Shown here: piece after piece, positions 51,414-60,569 of the stretch
How the letters are laid out: each line of letters starts with the position of its first letter
Position numbering within the stretch: the first letter of the stretch is position 1
Source: an uncultured Ilyobacter sp.
Lineage (GTDB): Bacteria; Fusobacteriota; Fusobacteriia; Fusobacteriales; Fusobacteriaceae
Length of the DNA: 64,000 nt
Direction of reading: 5' to 3'
NCBI RefSeq assembly: GCF_963668515.1
Contig: NZ_OY764864.1
Span: forward strand, 992,001 to 1,056,000
Notes under the pieces: generated by a model
What the model was told of the DNA's origin: nothing
Seen by the model: the letters and a program-made list of their open reading frames with translations, nothing else
The model's database searches: none
Made by a program: the position numbers and the translations under genes

Positions 51414-52679
51414 TTGCCTTGGAAAAGGAAAAATATTGAAAATATATTTATTGTATGTGTCATAACTATATTTATGGGGCAGATATATATGAGTCCCTTT
51501 TCATCGTGGTTTAGGTTTTCCATAGCAGGAGTGGTACTGCCGATAGCTTTGCTGTTTTTTTCAGATATCCCGATTCTCATTACATGCATGGTCATAGGAT
51601 TCTTTATCCCATTTTTTAGGGCTTTTGTGGAGTTTTTAAATGTTTCTAATATTTCATATATAGATGCTTTTTACAAATATTTTCCTACTATAGGATATTA
51701 TGTAATGTATGGTCTTCTCTTTATAGCTCTAGATATAAGGAATAAAAAAAATAAATTTTCTATATTTATTTTAAGTCTGTGGATCTGCGATTCAACATCA
51801 AATATCCTTGAGCTCTCTATCAGGAACATTTGGTGGGATTTCCCATTTAAAGTTGCTATATTTCAGGCTATTTTAGTTGGATTTATAAGAGCCTTTGTAG
51901 TTTATCTTTTTTATAACTTTGTTCTTTATGTAAAAAACAGATATGATAAGGACAAAAAAGACAAAGAGTATAAGGAATCTCTTATTTTTGTTTCAAAACT
52001 TAAAACGGAGGTTTTCTTTTTAAAGAAATCAATAGATGATATAGAGCACACCATGGAGAAAAGTTATCTTCTCTATGATGAGCTTAAGGATGCTGAACTG
52101 AAAAATTATGCTCTTGAAATTTCTAGAAATATCCACGAGATAAAAAAAGATTACTTCAGAGTAGTTACTGGAATAGAGAGTACCCTAGAAACAGAGATGG
52201 AAGAACGGAATTTTACTATGACTCTTTTTGATGTATTAAAGATAATAGAAGATAGTACGAAAAAATTTCTAAATTCTGTAGATAAAGATATCTACATAAA
52301 GTTTGATGTCAAAAAAAATATAAAACTGATAAATTATCTTCCTTTAATCTCATTAATTAATAATCTTATTATAAACTCCATTGAAGCCATTGACAAAAAC
52401 GGGGTGATAACGATAGAAGGAACCACTGAAAATAAAAATCTTGTAATTACAGTTACTGACAACGGACCGGGTATTGAAAAAGAAGATTTAAAACTTATTT
52501 TTCAGCCTGGATTTTCCACCAAATATGATTTAATCTCAGGAAAGATGTCCACTGGTATAGGACTTTCACACGTGAAGAACCTAGTGGATGAATACTACGA
52601 GGGAGAACTCTACTGTGATAGTATACAAAATGTCTTTACTTCATTTACTATAAAAATCCCAGTTACTAATCTAATATAA
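51414..52679 (+). CDS. Sensor histidine kinase, GlnK/YcbA-like
   Basis: This 421-aa protein starts at TTG (51414) behind GTGAGGTGAT. Residues about 10-185 contain six or so membrane helices. The cytoplasmic part carries an H-box (ISRNIHEIKKDYF), N-box NNLIINSIEAI, G-boxes DNGPGIEKED and STGIGLSHV. The response-regulator gene follows after 15 bp. Together with the DAACS transporter downstream this mirrors the GlnK-GlnL systems that control glutamine or dicarboxylate uptake. Confidence 0.85.
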   Translation: MPWKRKNIENIFIVCVITIFMGQIYMSPFSSWFRFSIAGVVLPIALLFFSDIPILITCMVIGFFIPFFRAFVEFLNVSNISYIDAFYKYFPTIGYYVMYGLLFIALDIRNKKNKFSIFILSLWICDSTSNILELSIRNIWWDFPFKVAIFQAILVGFIRAFVVYLFYNFVLYVKNRYDKDKKDKEYKESLIFVSKLKTEVFFLKKSIDDIEHTMEKSYLLYDELKDAELKNYALEISRNIHEIKKDYFRVVTGIESTLETEMEERNFTMTLFDVLKIIEDSTKKFLNSVDKDIYIKFDVKKNIKLINYLPLISLINNLIINSIEAIDKNGVITIEGTTENKNLVITVTDNGPGIEKEDLKLIFQPGFSTKYDLISGKMSTGIGLSHVKNLVDEYYEGELYCDSIQNVFTSFTIKIPVTNLI

Positions 52680-52694
52680 AGGAGTGAATTAAGA

Positions 52695-53576
52695 ATGAAC
52701 TTTTATATAGTCGATGATGACCCCGGAATACAGAAAATATTAAAAAATATATTGATTAAAAATAAACTTGGAGAGATCGTAGGGACAGCAAATGAGGGAG
52801 CAAAGGCTATAGAGGATATCAAAATCTTAAAACCCGATATTGTATTGGCAGACCTTCTTCTTCCAAAGGTAGACGGAATAGGAATAGTAAACGCTCTTAG
52901 AAACACTGATATTGACACAAATTTTATAATGATCTCCGAAGTCCGGTCTCCCGAGATGATCTCTAGAGCCTATGAAAGTGGGGTAGAGTTTTTTATAACT
53001 AAGCCTATAAATGTTGTGGAGGTCCTCTCTGTAATAAAAAAGGTACAGGAAAAAATAAAGATGTCAAATGTAATAGCCTCTTTTGAAAATGCCTTTAAAA
53101 GTATGGATATGCTAAGAAACACTCCTCAGAAGACAGCAACTGAAAAAAGCGACATCAAGAAAGAGATAAATATAGTCTTGGGAGAGCTTGGAATTTTAGG
53201 GGATCTTGGATGCAATGATATTTCCGACGGAATTTTATGGATAAAGGATCAGTCTGATAAATCCAAACAGCAATATAAACTTTCCGATGTCTATAACTTT
53301 TTAAAGTCAGTCCATGAAAAGAATGAGGGTATAGAGATAAACACAAGCACAATAGAGCAAAGAATCCGTAGGACAATAAGCAAAGTTCTGCAGAATATCT
53401 CTAATCTAGGTATAGAGGATTATGGGAATGAGATATTTTTAAAGTATTCAGGAACTATTTTTGATTTTAAAGAAGTTCGTAAGCAAATGGATTTTGAAAG
53501 GTGTAAATCTCCCTATTGTGGAAAAATAAGTGTAAAAAAGTTTTTTGAGGGAATTTTATTGATGCTAAAAATTTAG
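52695..53576 (+). CDS. Response regulator, GlnL/YcbB-like
   Basis: This 293-aa protein has a receiver domain (residues 1-115) with the acidic pair DDD at 7-9, the phosphoacceptor Asp in DIVLADLLLPKVDG, and the conserved Lys in FFITKPIN. The C-terminal half is a YcbB-type domain (NEGIEINTSTIEQRIRRTI), different from OmpR or NtrC outputs. It presumably activates the adjacent symporter gene. Confidence 0.85.
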   Translation: MNFYIVDDDPGIQKILKNILIKNKLGEIVGTANEGAKAIEDIKILKPDIVLADLLLPKVDGIGIVNALRNTDIDTNFIMISEVRSPEMISRAYESGVEFFITKPINVVEVLSVIKKVQEKIKMSNVIASFENAFKSMDMLRNTPQKTATEKSDIKKEINIVLGELGILGDLGCNDISDGILWIKDQSDKSKQQYKLSDVYNFLKSVHEKNEGIEINTSTIEQRIRRTISKVLQNISNLGIEDYGNEIFLKYSGTIFDFKEVRKQMDFERCKSPYCGKISVKKFFEGILLMLKI

Positions 53577-53603
53577 TATTAATGTCCATTTAATGACCAG
53601 ATT

Positions 53604-53638
53604 AAAAGTCTTAAACAAAAAGTTTAAGACTTTTTTTT
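53604..53638 (+). terminator. Terminator of the two-component operon
   Basis: AAAAGTCTTAAAC pairs with GTTTAAGACTTTT around AAAAA, then more Ts. Confidence 0.85.
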
Positions 53639-53665
53639 ATTTTTTATGTTTTTTTGTGTCGGATT

Positions 53666-53695
53666 TTGTATGTTGCACTGTATTATTAATATAAT
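53666..53695 (+). promoter_or_regulatory. Candidate promoter of the DAACS gene
   Basis: TTGTAT and TATAAT with an 18-base spacer. The leader to the start codon is about 110 nt. Confidence 0.45.
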
Positions 53696-53813
53696 AAATA
53701 GTGCAGCTGATAAGCATTTTCACAATGAATATTTGTTGCAAGTTTAATTTTATATATGGTTTATTTGAACTGAATACATAATTAATAATTTTAAATCAAG
53801 GAGGGAATATTTT

Positions 53814-55067
53814 ATGAAAAAAATGCAGCTGACAACAAAAATTTTCATCGGTCTGCTTCTAGGAGCAATTATAGGAGCTATGCTTTATCCTGTGAGGGAA
53901 GTTCCATTTGTAAATGACTATGTGATCGGATTTGCTTTCCATCTCATGGGGAGAATCTTTATGAATGCTATCAAAATGATGGTTGTTCCACTTGTTTTCT
54001 TTTCACTTATCATGGGAACTGCCTCAATGAAGGATATCAAAAAACTTGGTAGAATAGGTACTAAAACCCTCGCTTTCTATCTAACAACAACTGCAATTGC
54101 TATCACTATTGCACTTGGACTTGCTAATCTTGTTAATCCTGGTAAAGGATTAGATCTTGGAACTGTGGAAAAATCAAGCTTTGCTATAAAAGAATCTAAA
54201 TCATTTGTTAATGTACTAATCGATATGGTCCCTACTAACCCTGTAGCTGCTATGGCAAATGGTAACATGCTTCAAATAATCATCTTTGCAATTTTATGTG
54301 GTGTTGCTCTTACTCTTCTAGGTGAAAAAGGTGAAAGATTAAAAGAGATCTGCTCCGAAATTAACGACCTTGTTCTTAAGCTTGTGGAAATCATAATGTT
54401 ATTCGCACCAATCGGTGTTTTCGGACTTATAGGTAAAACTTTTGCAACTCTTGGATATGATGCTATGAAGCCACTTTTCGTTTATATGATTACTGTGTTA
54501 GCCGCTTTATTAATTCATGCAATCGTGACTTATCAAGGATTACTCTTTGCTTTTGCAAGATATAATCCTATTACATTCTTCAAGAAATTTGCACCTGCAA
54601 TATCTGTAGCTTTTTCTACATCAAGTAGTGGTGCTACTATTCCGGTGACAATGGATACTCTTTTGACAAGATTTAAGGTTCCAGAGGATATCACTTCTTT
54701 CACTATACCACTCGGAGCCACTGTTAACATGGACGGAACTGCTATAATGCAGGGAGTTGCTACAGTATTTATCGCTCAGGTTTATGGTGTAAACCTTGGC
54801 CCTGCTGATTACCTAGCTGTAATTCTTACAGCTACTCTGGCTTCTGTTGGTACTGCAGGTGTTCCAGGTGTAGGACTTATCATGCTTTCCATGGTTCTTA
54901 CTCAAGTAGGAATTCCTGTAGAGGGTATCGGTCTAATCATGGGTGTTGACAGAATCCTAGACATGACTAGAACTGCTGTTAATATCACTGGAGATGCTGT
55001 TTGTACTCTGATTGTTGCAAAAACAGAAGGGGAGCTTCTTCCTGCAGAGGAGTTAGAAGTAGCATAA
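53814..55067 (+). CDS. Dicarboxylate/amino acid:cation symporter (DAACS, GltP/DctA-like)
   Basis: This 417-aa protein has about eight membrane helices and two re-entrant loops. The serine-rich hairpin AFSTSSSGATIPVT (HP1), NMDGTAIMQG (TM7) and GVPGVGLIMLSM (HP2) form the binding site. VDRILDMTRTAVNITGD is TM8, whose Arg/Asp pattern decides amino acid versus dicarboxylate; the T-R-T arrangement leans to glutamate/aspartate but is not decisive. Codon use is unusually C-rich in wobble (CTT, GCT, ATC), suggesting high expression. Confidence 0.9.
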   Translation: MKKMQLTTKIFIGLLLGAIIGAMLYPVREVPFVNDYVIGFAFHLMGRIFMNAIKMMVVPLVFFSLIMGTASMKDIKKLGRIGTKTLAFYLTTTAIAITIALGLANLVNPGKGLDLGTVEKSSFAIKESKSFVNVLIDMVPTNPVAAMANGNMLQIIIFAILCGVALTLLGEKGERLKEICSEINDLVLKLVEIIMLFAPIGVFGLIGKTFATLGYDAMKPLFVYMITVLAALLIHAIVTYQGLLFAFARYNPITFFKKFAPAISVAFSTSSSGATIPVTMDTLLTRFKVPEDITSFTIPLGATVNMDGTAIMQGVATVFIAQVYGVNLGPADYLAVILTATLASVGTAGVPGVGLIMLSMVLTQVGIPVEGIGLIMGVDRILDMTRTAVNITGDAVCTLIVAKTEGELLPAEELEVA

Positions 55068-55091
55068 TTTTTAAAAAATATTAATCAAAAG

Positions 55092-55127
55092 AACCCCTCC
55101 TCTAGGCAGTTCCTAGAGGAGGGGTTT
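55092..55127. terminator. Terminator of the symporter gene
   Basis: AACCCCTCCTCTAGG pairs with CCTAGAGGAGGGGTT around a short loop, then TTAAAT. Confidence 0.85.
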
Positions 55128-55156
55128 TAAATTAAGATTATCTGTAATTTATTATC

Positions 55157-55978
55157 TTATTTCCAAAATATTTCAGCAGTCTTTCTAGGTACTGTTCTTT
55201 TGTACTTTATATTAGGATAACCTATGATCATGCATGTTGCTATCTCTTTCCCTTCTTTTATTCCAAGAAACTCTCTTATCTCTTTATTCCCTGCTGCAGC
55301 TCTAACAAAAAATCCGCTAAATAAAGCCCCAAGATCTAGGGCATTTGTCATAAGCTCCATATTTGAAGATGCTAAAACACCATTAACCTGAAAATTTGCA
55401 GCTACAACTATTACCGCCGGAGCATTGAAGAATAGTTCATCCTCTCCATCAGGATTTTCTTTATATTTTTTATACATCTTCACCCAAAGTTTTGCATATT
55501 TCACATACATTATGTTTTCTGGAGTTATGTTGGATAAAATTTCTTTTCCTATGGTGTTTAGAGTCTCTAAAGTTAATTTTCTCAGTTCCTGTAAACCTTC
55601 TCTGATAACTATATAAGAAACATCTTGCATATTTCCAGCTGTTTCTGTGAATCTTCCAGCCTCTATAATTTTAGATAGCTTTTCTTCCTCCACCTCTTTG
55701 TCCTTAAACTGCCTTATACTTCTTCTGAATTTAATAAAATTCATTAGATTATCAGAATCTATCTGAAATTTGTCCTTGTCATACTCTACGACTTCCGACA
55801 TATTGTATTCATCTGTAGTAACTGCATCTTTTGGACATACAGCGATACAGTGACCACATTTAAAGCAGGTTACATTGTTAATTTTGGCTTTTTTATCTAT
55901 CAAGTCTATATCTTTTGGAAAGCAATCTTTAACGCAAAGTCCACAACCTATACATTTTTCCTCGTTGACAATCATCAT
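55157..55978 (-). CDS. Nitroreductase with N-terminal 2x[4Fe-4S] ferredoxin
   Basis: This 273-aa fusion has two ferredoxin motifs in residues 1-55 (CIGCGLCVKDCFP and CFKCGHCIAVCP). A nitroreductase fold follows (FRRSIRQFKDKEVEEEKL ... IGYPNIKYKRTVPRK). Such fusions use reduced ferredoxin instead of NAD(P)H as donor, fitting an anaerobe; substrate unknown. It follows the YqhD-like gene by 25 bp in the same direction and may be cotranscribed with it and merR. Confidence 0.85.
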   Translation of the reverse strand: MMIVNEEKCIGCGLCVKDCFPKDIDLIDKKAKINNVTCFKCGHCIAVCPKDAVTTDEYNMSEVVEYDKDKFQIDSDNLMNFIKFRRSIRQFKDKEVEEEKLSKIIEAGRFTETAGNMQDVSYIVIREGLQELRKLTLETLNTIGKEILSNITPENIMYVKYAKLWVKMYKKYKENPDGEDELFFNAPAVIVVAANFQVNGVLASSNMELMTNALDLGALFSGFFVRAAAGNKEIREFLGIKEGKEIATCMIIGYPNIKYKRTVPRKTAEIFWK

Positions 55979-56003
55979 AATTTTTACACTCCTAATTTTA
56001 ATT

Positions 56004-57002
56004 TTATAAAGCTTTTCGTAAAATTTCCTCAGAAACTTCCAGAGTGACCTCTCTACTCTCTGACAGAGCTGTCATTCCATGTTTTTCCAAGGAATTAATA
56101 ATCTTCTGTATGCCATCTTCCCCGATATTGTAATCTGAAAGTTTTGTTTTTATCCCAAGACTGTGGAAAAATCCCTCAGTTTTTAAGATAGCCCGATCTA
56201 TTTTTTCATCTTCACTGCCGTCTTTTATATTCCATACTCTTTCTGCATACTGCAGAAGTTTTTCCTGTTTTGCTGATTTTCTTACTTTCCATATTGCTGG
56301 CTGAACTACTGCTAAGGTTTTAGCGTGATCTAAACCAAATAAAGCAGTCATTTCGTGCCCTATCATATGGGTAGTCCAGTCCTGAGGAACTCCTGAACCG
56401 ATGAGGCCGTTTAAGGCCATAGTGGCACACCATACAAGGTTTGCTCTGGCATCATAATTTGTAGGATTTTCTATGGTTTCTTTCCCCACCTCTATAAGAG
56501 TCTGGAGTATCCCTTCAGCTGTCCTGTCCTGAAACCCTGCATTTACAGGATATGTTACGTATTGTTCCACAGTGTGAATAAATGTATCCACGACACCATT
56601 GGCAACCTGGGTAGCAGGAAGGGTGTATGTAAGAGTAGGGTCAAGTATTGAAAATTTGGGGAATGTAAATTTGCTGAATATAGGAAGCTTGTCTATTTCA
56701 TTGGTTACTACAGCCCCGTTATTCATCTCAGAACCTGTGGCAGGAAGAGTTACTACAGTCCCAAAGGGTATGGCTCCTTCTACAGGGATGGGATTAAATC
56801 CAAATTTTAAAAGTTCACTCTCCCTTCCCATATAATCATCTGCAACAGAGGCTATCGCTATAAATTTTGTTCCGTCCATTACAGAGCCTCCTCCATATGT
56901 GATAAGAATTTTTGCATTTTTCGGTACGAGGCTGTCTAAGTTATTTATCTGATCCTTACCGAAAACTATATTGGTTGGGTTATAAAAACTAAAATTTAAC
57001 AT
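56004..57002 (-). CDS. YqhD-like iron-containing alcohol/aldehyde dehydrogenase with internal in-frame deletion
   Basis: This 332-aa protein follows E. coli YqhD closely from start to end (NPTNIVFGKDQI, VVTLPATGSEMNNGAVVTNE, GVVDTFIHTVEQYVTYPVNA, HMIGHEMTALFGLDHA, ALSESREVTLEVSEEI). About 56 residues are missing between ILITYGGGSV and MDGTKFIA. In full-length proteins GGGSV occurs twice, and here the two copies have fused into one. That removes much of the nucleotide-binding domain, so activity is doubtful. Probable pseudogene, or an assembly collapse. In operon with MerR. Confidence 0.8.
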   Translation of the reverse strand: MLNFSFYNPTNIVFGKDQINNLDSLVPKNAKILITYGGGSVMDGTKFIAIASVADDYMGRESELLKFGFNPIPVEGAIPFGTVVTLPATGSEMNNGAVVTNEIDKLPIFSKFTFPKFSILDPTLTYTLPATQVANGVVDTFIHTVEQYVTYPVNAGFQDRTAEGILQTLIEVGKETIENPTNYDARANLVWCATMALNGLIGSGVPQDWTTHMIGHEMTALFGLDHAKTLAVVQPAIWKVRKSAKQEKLLQYAERVWNIKDGSEDEKIDRAILKTEGFFHSLGIKTKLSDYNIGEDGIQKIINSLEKHGMTALSESREVTLEVSEEILRKAL

Positions 57003-57040
57003 GCTTTCCTCCTAATATATTGTTACGGTATCTACCTAGT

Positions 57041-57430
57041 TTAATTTTTGATATCTGACGAACATTTTATTATACACATTCCCTTTTCTTCATCATATTT
57101 TTTGATCTGTTCTTGAAGATCTTCCCTGGTTACAATAAGCTCCTGTATTTTTTCTTCTATAAGCTCCACGTGATCAAGAAGAATCTTTTTTCTTTCGTCA
57201 ACTGTTTCTATTCCGCCTTTTTTTAGAGAGATATAATGCCTTATCTCTTTTAAGGACATCCCGGTTTCCTTTAGATTTAAAAAGAATTCGATCCATAACA
57301 GATCATCTTTCGTATAAACTCTGTTGTCGCTCTTGTCTCTGGCAATCTTTCTGATTACGCCGTTTTTTTCATAATATCTTAGTTTGGATTTTGTTATATG
57401 AAAATATTTTGCTACCTCATCTATATTCAT
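57041..57430 (-). CDS. MerR-family transcriptional regulator
   Basis: This 129-aa protein has the N-terminal winged HTH of MerR (NIDEVAKYFHITKSKLRYYEKNG) and a dimerisation coil ending in CIIKCSSDIKN. The two C-terminal Cys could sense redox or metal. It lies 38 bp ahead of the YqhD-like gene. This pairing is common for aldehyde-stress MerR regulators. A 19-bp-spacer promoter with a dyad operator precedes it, so it probably autoregulates the operon. Confidence 0.88.
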   Translation of the reverse strand: MNIDEVAKYFHITKSKLRYYEKNGVIRKIARDKSDNRVYTKDDLLWIEFFLNLKETGMSLKEIRHYISLKKGGIETVDERKKILLDHVELIEEKIQELIVTREDLQEQIKKYDEEKGMCIIKCSSDIKN

Positions 57431-57459
57431 GTCAGCCCTCCCATCTTAAGTACAATATA

Positions 57460-57490
57460 AATATACACCTTAGACCATAGTTTAAGGCAA
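57460..57490 (-). promoter_or_regulatory. MerR-type promoter/operator
   Basis: On the minus strand TTGCCT and TATATT are 19 bases apart. The spacer region holds the dyad CCTTAAACTATGGTCTAAGG. Overlong spacers with a central palindrome are the hallmark of MerR-activated promoters. Confidence 0.75.
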
Positions 57491-57592
57491 GTTTTTTTAA
57501 TTTTATAAAATATGAAAATAATAGATATAGGAGGTTGTATATTTATGTAGGAATTGCTCTGAAAAATAAGAAGAGTATATTAAGCGTAATAA

Positions 57593-58150
57593 TTAACCCA
57601 AGTTGCTGATTGAAAGAAATTATCATAAATTACTGAATTTATCTGAATATCAGAATCAAAAGATTTTATCACGAATGAACACCAATAAAAGATAGGGAAA
57701 TTAACACGAATAAAGACAAGACCTTTTGCTCACAGAGGACACAGAGAAAAGAAGGAGTTGCACTGAGAAGATCGATATTAGAATCAAAAGATTTTGTCAC
57801 GAATGAAAATCAATAAAAGACAGAAAAATTAACACGAATAAGGACACAACCTCTTGAACACAGAGGACGCAGAGAAAAAGAGGGAGTTTCACAGAGTGAA
57901 AACCAAACTATATACGCGTTCTTTTGCGAGAGGTTTTTATCCCTTTTCCCTTGCCATTGATAAAATCAGCGTTAAGAATAACCGCAGTGAAATCCTTAGA
58001 AAAAATCGACTGTTTGAGCATAGCGAGTTTCGAGTTTTTCTTGGATTTTCAAGGTTATTTAGCTGATTTTTCATAGGCTTGAACTTTTGGTTACTTTTCT
58101 TTCAAGAGAAAAGTAACGAATCCCGATAAATTCAATACTTTACTTTAAAT
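57593..58150 (-). repeat. Long intergenic repeat, copy D (core type 2, reverse orientation)
   Basis: A 558-bp block that matches copy B in the opposite direction, including its tandem duplication of the CAGAGGACACAGAGAAAA module and the centre at about 57900-58080. The left end is TTAACCCAAGTTGCTGATTG; the right end is degenerate (AAATTCAATACTTTACTTT). A 70-codon open frame inside is not conserved in copy B and is rejected. Confidence 0.85.
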
Positions 58151-58183
58151 TGGCAAAATTTTATATTTTAAAAGGAGGATGTT

Positions 58184-58252
58184 ATGAGAAATTTTTTGGC
58201 AATTTTAGGTATTATTTTTTTAGCAATACTTTTTGTACTTTTGTTTAGATAG
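58184..58252 (+). CDS. 22-aa single-pass membrane peptide
   Basis: An ideal AAAGGAGGATGTT precedes an ATG that opens a 22-codon frame. The product (MRNFLAILGI followed by IFLAILFVLLFR) is almost wholly hydrophobic with Arg at both ends, one short membrane helix. The strong site and its distance from other genes argue for real translation. It could be a small membrane regulator or a toxin-like peptide. It sits between repeat D and the leucine dehydrogenase gene. Confidence 0.5.
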   Translation: MRNFLAILGIIFLAILFVLLFR

Positions 58253-58347
58253 AATTATAAAGGGAGTCCCGAACTTTATTTTATAATACCAAAATTATGT
58301 ATTGAAATGAGCAAAATAATGATCAAATTATTGAGGAGGGGATTTAA

Positions 58348-59445
58348 ATGAAAAAGTTTGAGTACATGGAAAAATACGGCCATGAACAACTAGTTTACTT
58401 TTTTGACAAGACCACCGGCCTCCGAGGAGTTACATGCATTCATGACACAAGCCTAGGACCAGCCCTAGGTGGTACAAGAATATGGGATTACGAAAATGAA
58501 GAAGAGGCTATATTAGACGCTTTCAGGCTCTCTAGGGGGATGACATACAAAGCCGCCTGTGCAGGGCTTAACCTCGGAGGAGGTAAAACTGTTTTATATG
58601 GTGACCCAAAAGTTGTTAAGAGTGAGGCTTATTTCAGGAGTCTCGGAAGATTTGTACAGAGCTTAAACGGAAGATATATAACTGCCGAAGATGTAAACAC
58701 AAACACGAAAGATATGTCCTATGTAGCCATGGAAACCGACTATGTGGTAGGTCTGCCTGGAAAAAGTGGAAACCCTTCACCGGTTACTGCCTGGGGAATT
58801 TTCATGGGTATAAAGGCTACTTTGAAGGAGATCTTCGGAGACGATTCTATAAAGGATAGAAGTTTTTCTATACAGGGAGCAGGCCAGACAGGATATTATC
58901 TCATAAAATATCTTTTGGGAGAAGATTACCCAGATAAAAATTACAAAGCTGAAAAAGCCTCTAAAATATATTTTACAGAAATAAACGACAATCACATAAA
59001 AAGAATGAAAAATGAACATCCTCAGGTTGAATTTGTCAAACCCGATGATATATACTCCTTAGAAGTGGATATATTCTCCCCCTGTGCTCTAGGGGCTGTC
59101 ATAAATGATGATACAGTTCCCAAATTTCGCTGCAAGGCCATAGCCGGAAGTGCAAACAATGTCCTAAAGGATCCCATCCACGGAAGACAGCTAAAAGAAA
59201 GAGGGATATTATATGCTCCTGACTATGTTATAAATGCAGGTGGACTCATAAATGTATATCACGAACTTCAGGGATATAACAGAGACAAGGCAGTGGGAGA
59301 TGTAGAACTTATATATGACCGTCTGATGGAAATATATAAAATTTCAAAGGACCAAAACATTGCCACCAGCGATGCTGCAGACCGCTTTGCAGAAAACAGG
59401 ATCAAAGTCATAAAAGAGATAGAGAGCAACTATATAAGAAGATAA
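58348..59445 (+). CDS. Leucine (branched-chain amino acid) dehydrogenase
   Basis: This 365-aa protein matches Glu/Leu/Phe/Val dehydrogenases: GPALGGTRIWDYENEEEAI, GLNLGGGKTVLYGDP with the catalytic Lys, TAEDVNTNTKDM with a catalytic Asp, the NAD loop IQGAGQTGYYLIKYL, and YAPDYVINAGGLINVYHEL. It deaminates branched-chain amino acids to keto acids. Butyrate kinase follows 35 bp downstream, so the pair resembles the end of a bcd-buk branched-chain catabolic operon. Confidence 0.92.
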   Translation: MKKFEYMEKYGHEQLVYFFDKTTGLRGVTCIHDTSLGPALGGTRIWDYENEEEAILDAFRLSRGMTYKAACAGLNLGGGKTVLYGDPKVVKSEAYFRSLGRFVQSLNGRYITAEDVNTNTKDMSYVAMETDYVVGLPGKSGNPSPVTAWGIFMGIKATLKEIFGDDSIKDRSFSIQGAGQTGYYLIKYLLGEDYPDKNYKAEKASKIYFTEINDNHIKRMKNEHPQVEFVKPDDIYSLEVDIFSPCALGAVINDDTVPKFRCKAIAGSANNVLKDPIHGRQLKERGILYAPDYVINAGGLINVYHELQGYNRDKAVGDVELIYDRLMEIYKISKDQNIATSDAADRFAENRIKVIKEIESNYIRR

Positions 59446-59480
59446 ATTCACAGTATGGCACAGTATAGAGGGGGGAAGCA

Positions 59481-60560
59481 ATGAAAAAGTTTAAAATCCT
59501 GGCAATAAATCCAGGTTCTACTTCCACAAAAATATCTGTTTTTAAAGAGGATGATGAGATATTCACCGAAACCATCAGACACTCTGCAGAAGATATACAG
59601 CAATTCAAAAAAATAATAGATCAGTTTGAATTCAGAAAAAATATAATAGAAAAAATACTTAATGTTAATCATCTTTTAGATGAGGGGCTAGATGCTGTAG
59701 TAGGGCGGGGTGGACTTTTGAGGCCTTTATCTGGTGGTACTTATCTTATAGGGGATGCAATACTGAGAGATCTTCGAGCTGGAGTGTCAGGTGAACATGC
59801 CTCAAATTTGGGAGGGATAATTGCACATGAAATAGGGGAAGATTTTAATATCCCCTCATATATAGTGGACCCTGTGGTGGTAGATGAATTTGAACCTGTA
59901 GCCAGGATATCTGGAATCCCAGAAATTGAAAGAAAATCCATTTTTCATGCATTAAATCAAAAAGCTGTGGCTAGAAGTTATGCCAAAGAGATAGGAAAGC
60001 CCTACGAAAATCTAAATCTGATTGTGGTGCATATGGGAGGTGGAATAACCATCGGTTCTCATAAAAATGGTCGAGTCATTGATGTCACAAATGCACTAGA
60101 TGGCGAAGGTCCCCTTTCTTCTGAAAGGTCAGGAGCCTTGCCAGCTGGTGATATTATAAAAATGTGTTTTGAAAAGAAATATGACCAGGATTTTATTAAA
60201 AAAAGACTCGTTGGGAAAGGAGGGGCAGTTGCCTATCTTGGGACCAATAGTATTATAGAGGTTTTAGATCTTATTGAAAAAGGTGATAAAAAAGCTGAGC
60301 TAATCTTTGATGCTGTGATATACCAGATCTCAAAAGAAATTGGAGCTTTTTCTACAGTCCTTAAAGGTGAGGTCGATGCTATAATTTTAACTGGGGGTAT
60401 GGCCTATTCTGAAAAAATCATAGATCTTTTAAAGGAACGGGTGGATTTTATTGCACCCATAAAAGTATATCCTGGGGAGCATGAAATGTCTGCCCTGGCA
60501 CAAGGGGCATTACGGATACTAAAAAAAGAGGAAACCCCTTTAATATATAATCCAGATTAA
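59481..60560 (+). CDS. buk: Butyrate kinase
   Basis: This 359-aa ASKHA-fold protein has ILAINPGSTSTKISVF, VVGRGGLLRPLSGGTYLI, VVHMGGGITIGSHKNGRV, DGEGPLSSERSGALPAGDI and AIILTGGMAYSEKII, the butyrate/branched-chain fatty acid kinase signatures. It makes ATP and butyrate (or isovalerate) from the acyl phosphate. Beside leucine dehydrogenase it probably serves branched-chain amino acid fermentation; phosphotransbutyrylase is not in view. Confidence 0.92.
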   Translation: MKKFKILAINPGSTSTKISVFKEDDEIFTETIRHSAEDIQQFKKIIDQFEFRKNIIEKILNVNHLLDEGLDAVVGRGGLLRPLSGGTYLIGDAILRDLRAGVSGEHASNLGGIIAHEIGEDFNIPSYIVDPVVVDEFEPVARISGIPEIERKSIFHALNQKAVARSYAKEIGKPYENLNLIVVHMGGGITIGSHKNGRVIDVTNALDGEGPLSSERSGALPAGDIIKMCFEKKYDQDFIKKRLVGKGGAVAYLGTNSIIEVLDLIEKGDKKAELIFDAVIYQISKEIGAFSTVLKGEVDAIILTGGMAYSEKIIDLLKERVDFIAPIKVYPGEHEMSALAQGALRILKKEETPLIYNPD

Positions 60561-60569
60561 AACACACGT

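Noticed and set aside
57854-58066. 70-codon open frame inside repeat copy D
   Set aside because: The matching sequence in copy B does not keep the frame and no ribosome binding site precedes it.
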